Shown here in pieces: positions 14,668 to 26,600 of a stretch of DNA of 64,000 nucleotides. The notes under the pieces were generated by a model. That model searched no databases. It worked only from the letters and a program-made list of their open reading frames with translations, and was not told the DNA's origin. Origin of the DNA: Onchocerca lupi (lineage: Eukaryota; Nematoda; Chromadorea; Rhabditida; Onchocercidae); the NCBI GenBank assembly GCA_028564675.1, contig JAOVVO010000135.1:81916-145915 (forward strand), in the 5' to 3' direction. The position numbers and the translations under genes are program-made. The first letter of the stretch is position 1, and every line of letters begins with the position of its first letter.

Positions 14668-17600
14668 TCTATAAATCAATTTTTTACAACTATTTTTTCC
14701 CTTTCATTTTTCCTTATTAGCTAAAAACGTTTAAAATGAGATATTCAAAATAATATGTTTTGAAATTTTGACAAAATTCTTTACAAAGCAATAAAATTTT
14801 ACTATTTCATGCAACTTTTTTTTTGAAGTTTTTTTTTTTTATCCTTGCGTAACTACCATTTCCAATCAAAATTTCTATCAATTTTTTTCTTTTTTTTTTT
14901 TTTTTTAAATCGATTTTGCGAAATTTAATTTCGTACAATTTTTCATTTGATGAATTTAATGTGTTGATGATTATTTTCAATTCGAACAAATTTTTTGGTA
15001 ACATTCCTTTTTTTTTTCAAATTTTTTTCCATATGAGAAAATCAAAAAATATTAAAAATCTTGAATAAATATATAAATGCTTCCTAAAAAGCTTTATGGG
15101 AAAGGAATGAAATTTGTTTGATAAAACTTTCAGAACGAAGTAGATTTTTTTTTTTTTTTTTTTGATTTACTGTAATTGAATGAATTTTTTTTTTTCATTT
15201 GAATTTTGTTATAAAACTCAAAAATTCATTTTATACAAAAATGAAACATAATACAATCAAATTCTCATTTCTCCTTCCCAATTCTTAATATTCATTTAAA
15301 TTCTCATATATATATATACATATACTTACGCAGATTAGTCGAAATTTAAATTCCAAACCTGATTACTTATATTTCAATTGAAAATATCCTATTTGTATTA
15401 TTCAATTACAAAGATGTCATATTTATTGCACTGATTTATTAAATTTGTATTTTAATTAAAATTATCAAAAAATAGGAGAATTTTTGATTCCGTAACTGAA
15501 TAAATTTTACAAGAATTTTTTTTTTTGGAAAAATTCAATTCTATCCAACTTTCCATGCTTTCTTAGAGCAAGTTTTATTGATTTTATTTAATTTTGGTCT
15601 TAGACCAATTTTAATCTTAAATCTTCTTGAAATAATTTTTATTCAACTACATTTTTTTTTTTAAAAATCTTATCTCACTTTTCCCAATCATAATTTAAAT
15701 GCCCGTACTTTTCACATTTATCTTTCTCCTACAAATGTTCTCAAATATAAAAAAAAAAAAAAAGAGGGAAAAAATTGCAGAAATAATTACAAAAATTTCA
15801 ATATACATTAGTTGTCGTTCTTTTTTTTATTACTTCAAACTTTTTCCATCTCTCCGAACTTTTTTTTATCGCTCATTTCGTTAATGAAAGTTTGTAGTAA
15901 AAATTATTCTTTCTTTTTTTCTTCAATCTCAAAATTGAATGGATCGGTTCCAAATGGTCTCTTTGTTTGTCAACAAATTTGGCACACGTCCTTGTTGTTG
16001 TTGTTGTTAATTCAACATATATATATACCGGAAGTTACTTTTTTTTTTTAAATTTTTAAAAAAAAATTTTTAATTTTTCTATTTGAAAATATCTTAATCA
16101 AAAATTGATATCAAGAAAAAAAAACGGTAAAACGGAAAACTTTGAAATGAAAAAATGATTTATCTATGCAGCAGTATATTTTATAAAAGAAATAATAATT
16201 AAAATAAAAACAAAAAAAAATGCTTTTTCATTAATAGTATTTCATAATTATATTATTAAATATTAATAATTTTCAAAAAAAGTATTTGAAACTAAATAAT
16301 TTGATAATTTATCATTTTACTAATTAATATTTCTTTGATCACATTAATAACATTAAAAATTTACAACATTTATTTATGTATACATAATTTCAAATTTTTA
16401 AAAACACATAATTATTACAGTTGTTTATTTTTAAAATCATTTAATAATAATCAAATAAGTAAAGTATAGAGTTTTTTTTTGTTTTTTATAAAACTTAATT
16501 AATAATCGATCAATTATTAGGCAAATATTAAATGAAAAAAAAAAAAGAAAAAGAATTTCTACAATCAGATCTTAATTGATCTTATGAAAGCAAATCCCGA
16601 TCTAAAAATGAAGGTATAAATGATCGAAAAAAAAAAAGATGCAAATAAGCTGGAATGCAATTGTTTGTATATAATACTATGCTTATTTGCGAATATGCTT
16701 ATTTATGCTAATGAGAATATCGCAAAAAAAAGCGAAAAAAAAAAGGTTACGATTTTTATAGTACCATCCTGATATGATCATCCATTCCATTTTGATATGT
16801 TACCTATTATTTGTAATATATTTGACGAAGAGATATTCATTTTTCATGCTTCTATGTAAATTAGCTAATGTTTATAAGTGCTAAAAATGCCGCCGTCTAG
16901 TATTATTCGTTTTTTTTTTTCTTTTTTATTCTCAAATTTTCTTTCTTCTTTAATCATATCAAATAGTTCATATTTACATATTGAAACCATTTTTGAGCAA
17001 ATGCTTATAAATGGAACGAAATCATACAACTTATTTTGATTTTAGATTATTTGTCATCAATCAATAAACCATGTTCAATTTCTTCTTGACAGGAAGAAAT
17101 TCGATGATATGTTTGAAAAGATATTATGTTTGATGAAAGAAAATATCAAATGAAGTCATCTAAAATTTTGTTTGAAAAAATGAAAGAAAATGTCAAATGA
17201 AGTTGTTCGGAATTGTTTGAAGGAATGTTTAAATGAAATTATCCGGAATAGTTTGAAGGAGAACGTTCAAATGAAGCTATCCGGAACTGTTTGAAGAAAC
17301 ATTCAAATGAAATTAAACGAAATTGTTTGAAAGAATGTCAAATGGAGTTGTCCGGAATTGTTTGAAGGAATGTCGCATGAAGTTTTCCGGAATTGTTTAC
17401 TGGAATATCAAATTTAGCCATCCGAAATTATCCGTGAACATTTTAAAATATGAAACATTCAAATGTAGGTAACGATAATTTTTTGTTCAGTTCTGCTATA
17501 TCAAAATGTTCAAAAAAAAAAAAAAAAAAAAAAAATTTTAGAACTTAGGATACATATTTCGAACATTTGGGATTTTTTTCTTTCTAAATTACATTCAAAT

Positions 17601-20600
17601 TAAAATATATTATGATAAAAACTACTAAATCACACTTAAATTATTTTTTGAAATCAATATTTTCATGGTATGAATTTATTTAAAGTTTACATTTAGTATA
17701 TACATTTATGCATGAAATCAAATATATCATGAAATAAACTTATTTGAATTTTATATTTAGAATATGGTATATATTGCAATTATAGCTTTCATCCATTTGA
17801 ATCATTGAACAACTTCAAATAAATTCCGATCACATAGCATATTGACTGCATGGATAATTTAATATATGATTATTTCTATCCAAAAAAAAAAAAAAATCTT
17901 TTTGTAAAAATCTTAAATATAAGTTTAGAAAGGAATTAATATGTAATATTAATTGGTTTCATACAGTAAGACGGCAGTATACGATAGTATCTCAAAATAG
18001 GCTCTGATAATTTACTCTGATATCATCTTCAAATAATTCTATAATTTACTTGATCTATTTGTATTTTATTATTTTTATTGATGATCGATGGATCATCATC
18101 ATCATCATCATCATAGAGAGATTCCATGCAAGAATATTTCATCATATCGTAATCAGACAGATGCATCGGCGTTTATCTTATCAAGTAATTTCAAAGGAAG
18201 CGAAAACAATCCTCTTTACTCATTCATCCTTAATGCAGTAAACTAATTAAATTAAGGATAAAATGAACGTAAGAATTAGTCACATATTAATGAGGTCTTA
18301 ATATCTCGCCTCTTCATATCACGTAATCATCTTGAGCGCAAAAATTACTTCATCGAACCGCAAGAAAAAAAAAATACGCAAAAAAAAAAAAAAAAAAAAA
18401 TTAAGCCGCTTTTGACAAAAATAAAAAATAGATTGATCATTGATATATCATTGAAATTCTTGTTAGTACCATCATGGTACCATGACGCAACGTTATCCGT
18501 GCGGTCACATTTTAAGATAAGAGAGAGAAGGAAAAAAAAAAGAAAAAAAGGAACAGTTTTAGTTTTTTCTCTTTTTTGATCATTGAAGCGAATAGCTCTT
18601 CATCCACTTAAACGTGAAAAAATCTTCATAAGATGGTAAAAAAAAAAAAGAAGCTCTTCTTAAATAAGGTGACAAAAAAGAAAGAAATCTTACTTAACTT
18701 GGATCAATTACAAGTAGGCATATTCTTTGCTAATTCTATATGCATTTTTGATTATACCATATGCTATATATTAGAAGTATTACTATTTTGAATATCATTA
18801 ATTAAATGAAAAATATAATTTATTCATTATCTTTATCGAAATCTCAGAAATATCAATTCTAAAAATTTGCATGAATTGTTCTTTTTATATTGTTAATATC
18901 ACAAAAATGATGCAAATATAAAATTTATTTTAAATAATATTTGCATAAAAAATTTATTATGAATTTTTCGTTGAAACTTAATTTGGCATCACGAAGATAT
19001 GATACAACCATAAAATTTGGCTTAAATAATATATAAATTCGTATGAATTTTTCTTTGGCACCATAAAAAATATGGTAAAACATAAAATTCATTTTAAATA
19101 ATATTTGTGTAGAAAAATTAGGATCAATTTTTCTTTGGTTCATCAATACAACGAAGATATGGTATAACATAAAATTTAACATAGATAATTTTTGTATAAA
19201 AAAAATTTAGAATTTCTCGTTGTTATCTCTGTTAATACCATAAATGATATGTCTGAGAGCGATTCTAACGTGTAAACTGCTCGTTTAATTTTGGTTTAAA
19301 ATCGAAAGACTAATCGAACAATCTAGTAGCTGATTTCTTTTGAAGTTTCCCACCGTAATGAAGCTGTTATATTCGGTAAACCGCTCGATTGGAGAATTTG
19401 TGTAACGAAACGTTTTTAACCCATTCTCAAAATTTCAATAAGTATGACGTCTTGCTTGCTTGAATGAAGCATAAATAATATTTATGCAAAAAATTTTGGA
19501 ATTCCTCGTTGGTATATTCATCTTTTCTTTAAGACCTATTTTTAGTCCATTTTTGATAAGCAGAACTGGCGCTGATCACAGGATGGAACAAATATTGAAT
19601 TAAAGTATTAATCTAAGTAAATTTTAATTAACCAAATATATAAGTCTTTCCATCTAAGCGATCTAGTTAAAATTCATCCTAATTTTTTTATGTACAAAAG
19701 GTAAATATAAAATTTATCACAAAAAAAAAAAAAAAGAAATATCCCCCAAATTTAAGTTTTAATTTTGAATGGATTCTATTCATTCAATTAGTTCGTAAGA
19801 ATCAACAATACAAAATTTCCAGATTAGTCTAAAATAGCATTTTATCCTCTTTCCGATGACAATATTGCTCATTTTTAAATGGCATAAACCATAAAAATGT
19901 TGTCGACATTTGTGTATAATTTGCTTATATTTGTTTGGCTACAGTAATCAAACATTTTTCAGCCACTCGTTTCCTTCCAATTCAATATTTCCATTTCTCC
20001 CTTCATCGGTTCCTTCCTTAACTAGTTTCCTACTATTTTTGATGGTGCAATTTACCTATCAATACAAAAATACTACAATTTCAACAAGGCCAGCAACAAC
20101 AAATTATAGCTTTGTTATATTAATGCAACCAACATTGATTCTTGTATAATTTCCTCTTTTGTTATTCGAAAAAATTTTCAGATTTTATTTATTAAAAATT
20201 TCAATCATATCAATTCGAAATGCAAAATTCAAATAAAATGAAAATTCCCACCAAAAAAAATTTCAAATTCAAATGACAGCTAAAAATAAGCCTAAAATAC
20301 CGCTAAATCATTTGATCTGAGAAGAATAAATTAGATAACCCGAAATGTGCCAAGCAACACATTTGAAAATGATTGAACTCATTCATTCATTATTCATTCA
20401 TTATTCGTTAATTATTCGTTATTTCAGATTTATTTTTGATGAAAGTTTTCATTTTACACAAATTTTGAATTTATATGATTAAAATTTTTATTAAAATCAA
20501 CAAATAATTCCAATTATTTTTAAATGTAAAACCATCTAGAAAATCTTCATCAAATCACTTTTTTTCTCCCAATTTTCGAGTTAGATATTTAATAAATGCC

Positions 20601-23600
20601 TAAATTTAAATAACATACAGTAATCTGTAATCAATCCTTACCTTTCTAAATGTTATTACATTCTTGTACTGCAAATTATCTTCAATTTTGCAGTTGTGAA
20701 ATTCCGCATGACTGAAACTTAGCTTGGTCTTTTAAAGTATTGTCAGGCTTAAGTTTATTTTGATATTCTAAAATCCTTTTTGATTTCCAATCTGCTTGAT
20801 ATTCATCAGCTAAATATATAATAAATATTGAAATAATAGAGATAAATTAAAAGAAATATTGAAATAATATTGGGATAATAGAGACAAATTTTATAATAAA
20901 TATTGAAATAATAGAGATAAATTTTTTTAAAAAAATATTGAAATAATAGAGATAAATTAAAAGTACCATTCCCCGATAAAACGGCATAATCACAAAATTA
21001 CAATATAATCATTTTATTGCATACAAGAATTTTCATTTTATAACATCTTCCATTCAAATGATGCAGAATTCTCCATCATACATATGCATACACGAACATA
21101 CATACATGCATGCATGCATGCATGCATGCAGATGCATGTAGATGCATGTGCAAAACTCATACACATAGTACTAACTTTCTGCATTTCTTTGATTTTCATC
21201 TCTTCCTCATAAAAATATCACATGAAATAAATGCTATATTCTTCTCTCACTGAATGAATTACATCGGGAAATATAAAAATGGAATAAATTAAAATTCATA
21301 AAAATATCACCAAAAGATCATTCCTGCACTATTCGATCATTAAAATCAAATACATCGAGACTAGCTACCGTAGCATCATTTGATCTAAATGATTATCCCT
21401 TATGATCATAGGATCAATCATTTCGAATAAATTTATTCTTATAATGATACACCAATCATTTCAATGAATCTATTTGTTATGATTAAATTTTAATCCTATA
21501 TTTGAATTCATATATTTAATTTAAATAAAAAATGATAATTGTCAAGTACTTTCGTCTAATTTAAAGATGTATTTTTAAATTTTATAATGTCTCTTTTCTC
21601 AATCAAGAAATGAATTAAAAGAAATTTTTCCCCAATAATTTTATTCCAAATTAAATTAAGCATAAATACAATCAATCATGCCCCTCTTCAATTAATCAAT
21701 AAATTCTAATCAATAATTCGATTTTAATCAATAATAATTGCTCTAATATTCATGGCAATTTCTTTCTCCTCTTTTTTTTCTTTTTTTTAGGAAAAATCGA
21801 GGGAAATGAAAGAGAAAAATGAAAATTTAGTAAAATTGATCGCATTTTTTTCTCCTTTCCTTCTTTTCAATTCATATCATGCTATATATATGTATGTGGA
21901 TGCATGCGACTTAATGAAAACAAATCAAATCAGCCGGAAAATTTGTACTTTATTTGTTACAAACAACAAAAATAAAGAAAAAAGAATGGATTGATAATCT
22001 CTCTTTCTTTCCTTCTCTTTCCCTCTCTCTCATTCTTCTTTTTTCCTTTTTTAGCGTGGGAATGGAGTAAATTAAATAAGGAATAAACAGAAAAGGAAAA
22101 AAAAATTTTCTTTTTCTTTTTTTTTAGAAATGCAAAAGAAGACAATAATATGGTGGGATTATAATTTGAAATGCTTTGTTTACTATTTTCTTTGTTTTTT
22201 TTTTCTTTTTTTTTTTAATCATTTATGAAATGTAATTTAAGATCGCTAACAAAGAACATTTATATTTTTATTTATATAGATAGATGAATGAAAAATATGT
22301 GATGAATTTGATAAAATAAATTGTTATTATAAAATGGATATATCAATTTGCACGTTATATGTTGAATATTCTGTCAATTTGCACGTTATATGTTGAATAT
22401 TCTGTCAATTTGCACGTTTAATAAAATTATTATTTAAAATTACTATTTAAAAATAAAATTATTTGAAAATTTTTAATTAAAATTATTATTATTGCATTCG
22501 GATTTATGATAGTCGAACGATAATTTTCACCTTTAACCTTTATGCTTTAAAAAAATCATGCATTTTGAGAATTGTTGAAAATTTATTATATAATGTCCAT
22601 ATCTCACGATCAATTAGCAATTCCTATTGTTCCAATAATTTTCACAGCCATAAATTTGATATTATTCAAGAATAAAAAGAAATAAAACTAATTGTGTTTG
22701 ACCTATTATGAATGACCTGAATTACTACTTTAGCGGATTTTGCCAGAAAGAAATGAAAACTTAAAAGATAACCGATTATAAAAGAAAAGCCATCAGTGAG
22801 TATCTTCTAGTTTGAAATTACCGGTACCATTCAAGAATGGTTCTGTTCCCGAAAATTACCGATCAATCATACCATCGAAAATGATTTTTCGATGGGAAAA
22901 CTGGTTTTTATTCAGGAAAGGACAGATGACAGGAGAAAGAAACAAAAGAATGTGACATCACAATTGGCTTCATAAGCAGACGAAATGATACATAAAGTTT
23001 GATTGTTGTATGAGAAAATAACGCTCATCAAATTACTTAAAATCACCAGAAATAATACAATTTCATCGGTTTTGTAAAGAAAATTTTGAAAATTTTTTAT
23101 TCGAATTTCTTCACATCAAATATTTTCAAATTTTTTAAAAAATGAAAATACTTTGGATAAAATTTTAAAAAATTTGAATTTTGGTAGAAAGTTTTTCTAA
23201 AATGTTAATTCTATTGCATGAATAAAATTTTAAGAAATTTTCAATTTCGATAAAAAATTCTAAAAAGTTGAAATTTTGGTTAAAAAATTTTCACATCAAT
23301 TTGAGAAATTTTGTTTTATTCCGGGTAGGATAAATGATAAGTGAAAGAATAAAAGAATGGAAATTTTCAAATATACGATAGATGAATTATTTTATATTTT
23401 AAGTTTTCTTAAGGGAACTTAAAATATAAATAACGTTATGTTGGAGCCAAGAATTTGAAACATATCATTAAGATGAAACTCAAATTTCGATGAAAAATTT
23501 TAAAAATTTCAATAAAAAATTTTCATTTTAGTTTGGAAATTTTCAAATATACGATAAATGTATTATGTTTTAAGAGAACCAAAGCATAAATAACATAAAT

Positions 23601-26600
23601 GTAAATCTATTGGAATTAAGAAACCGAATAATAAGATATATTTAAATAGTAGAATAATAAGATGTACTAGAAATTGAATAATAAGGTAATTAAGAAATTG
23701 AATAAGGCATACTTGAAATTAAAATGAACTCAAGTAGATGTATTTGATGAAATGTAGAGACGCAAAGTTTTGACATATATATGTATATTAGAGTTTAATT
23801 ATATTTTTCGTACGTGAAACACGTAATACGTTGAAATACGTGAAATACGTTGTAAGCAATAACGTAAGCAGCAAGTGCTTTCATATACTTGGTATCTATG
23901 ATGAATTTACATATTACTTGAACTTAAAATATTTGATAAATTTTATACTAATGTTTTATGTGAAATTTCCCTCTACAAAATCTTAAACATATGCATTTGA
24001 TCAGATCTATCATATAAAATGCATAACTATTATTGATTTTTTAATGATAAAGTATATTAATATTGATTTTTACATTTTTACTGATATTTGATAGCACAGA
24101 TTAATTAGTAATTTCTGAATGAGGCAATATGTCTCATAATAAATAGAAAAAATTCATACTAAAGTTAGCAGTGACAATTTCATTCAGGTTTATGCAGTGA
24201 TAAGTTCAATTGATAAGAATGAAAAAAAAATGAAATTTTTCATAACAATAAATATAGGAAATGATGTAAGCATCCTCCTTCTAGGCGTTACAGAATAAAC
24301 AAATTCATTTTTCTTATTGAATAAGTAAAAAAGTTTAAAATTAAGAAACTTACTTCTGATTGGCGAATCAACATGCGAGGAAGTACGACCATCTGATACC
24401 GAAGGTGACAATTCTGAAATAAATTAAACAAATTCAGAATAATTTTTACTATAAAATGGTTCTTCCTTATTCAAATCGTTATTGTTGCGGTAAAATATCA
24501 TTATTGTTGCAGCAAAATTGATATCATTTATAAAAAAAATTGATATCAATTAAGAGCATTATAATTGTTTTAGCATTATTAATTATCTTCCTAATTTTCT
24601 TTTAAATTTATTCATTTATATGACAAATAAAATTAACACAGAATATGTAAGCTTTAAATAACATCCAAATATTATATCCAGTAAAACAGAAAATATTAAT
24701 TAGATAATTTACTAATTAATCATTCCTATCTCTTCTTAATTCATGCCGAATTTTCATCTGTTTGTCTAAAATCAGCAGAAATAATTTCAAAGACAATCTT
24801 GTTGGCTTAGGAAAAAAAAAAAATGATAATCCCAAGCAAGAGAAAGGGAGAGAGAAATAAAGAAAGAGGGAAAAAAGTGGAAAAATTTCTCGTTCTATCA
24901 AGAGTTTTTTTTTTCCGTTTCCCAATCGAGAGAGGAGATTTTCCCGTCCTATCAAATACTCTTTTTTTTTCCGTTCCCAATCCCCGATTCTCGGTCCCTT
25001 TTATTTAATGTTGATCAAATTGTTAGATGGACCGATACATATTTAATATATGTATCGATATAAATACTGAATCATTTATCGAGATTTTCGCTTTTTTTAT
25101 TTTAAATAAAATAAACATTATCCTCTCGTTCACGTCAAAACATATCAATTATCAGTTTAATAGATCTTTTTTTTTTGATCCATTTGGATATTTTACATGT
25201 ATATATGTATTTAAATTTTAGTTTAGAAAACAAAAAGAAACTACCATTAATATTTGTTTACAAATTGATTATAGATTGTTTACAAATTGATTACAAAATA
25301 AAAAATTATGAATATTATATATATGTTTATTTATAAATATGTACAGTAGTGCACTTTAAATTATATTAGCATTAGATCTTAAGATTAAATATAAGATCAA
25401 AGATTAATGAATATATTTAAAATACCGTAACTGTTTTTCAAGTTATTATGAATGATTATTCTTAATTTGCTATATTATAGCAAGTTTGTTTTGTCTTTTT
25501 TCTTTTTTTGAATGATTAATAATGAAGAAATAATAAATATAACCAAAAAAACTTTTATTGATGAATTCCTAGTACCGTAATCAACAAGCATTAATAATCC
25601 ATCTTTAGAAATCAATCTAGCAATTGACCTTTGGCATATTTATAATAAGTATCAAATAGCAAGCAACAGTTCTAGCTATTATTTGATTTGATGATTATTA
25701 ATCATTTATGATAGATATTTACATAGATTAGTAATCATTTATGATATCATCTGTTTGTTATTTCCGTTTTTTTTTTTTCTTTCTCTTTCTTTCTTTCTCT
25801 CTCTCTTTCTTTTCTAATAGTAATAGATTGATTATGCAATAAAAGGTAACAACAAAAGTAAAGGAATGTTTGAATCGCGAAGATTGAATTTTATTCCGAT
25901 GAAACACCCACATACCTCAGAAAATGAATTTTTCAACAAAACCATGCTGGGCGGTATTGATGCAATGCCTCTTTCGATGATAATAACAATAACAATGTTA
26001 GGTATACCGAATTCCTCATTTATGTGCTATTTTGTTTTTTTCTTGTTATCATTTTTATTGTAGTAAAAAAACATTAGTTGATTAGTTGTTGTGCTAGAAA
26101 AACATTAGTTATTGTGGTAGAAAAACATTAGTTGATTAGTTGTTGTGCTAGAAAAACATTAGTTATTGTGGTAGAAAAACATTAGTTGATTAGTTGTTGT
26201 GGTAGAAAAACATCAGTTGATTAGTTGTTGTGCTAGAAAAACATTAGTTATTGTAGTAGAAAAACATTATTTATTGTAGCATTAGTTATTGCATAGGGAA
26301 ACATTGGTAATTATAGTAGGGCAACATCAGTTATTATAGTGTTTAAATATTAGTTATTGTAGTAGAAAAACATTAAACATTAATTATTGTCTTAACAACT
26401 ATTTTTAATAATAATTGTTACTGCTCTGTTATTGTTGATGTAAATAATTATGTTATTTTTTTGATTTGTTACTATTATTCCTATTACTAATATTGTATTA
26501 CTGCTCTTATAATTTACTTTTATTGTAAATGGTGCTGTTTTTTGATTTTTTACTATTTTTAATACTATTGTTGTATCATTACATGAAATTTATTGTTTTA

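Larger units (their letters stand above)
2674..24353 (-). other. 21.7-kb intron of the RNF220-like gene
   Basis: No exon that fits the phase of this gene, and no convincing gene on either strand, was seen here. The interval is mostly AT-rich sequence with poly-A/poly-T tracts, local tandem repeats (listed separately) and a few non-repetitive islands of higher GC: 8,580-8,640, 9,840-10,010, 12,460-12,720, 13,790-13,930, 18,140-18,500, 19,240-19,470 and 22,690-22,990. These may be regulatory. The intron boundaries are inferred from the two flanking exons. Confidence 0.45.
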
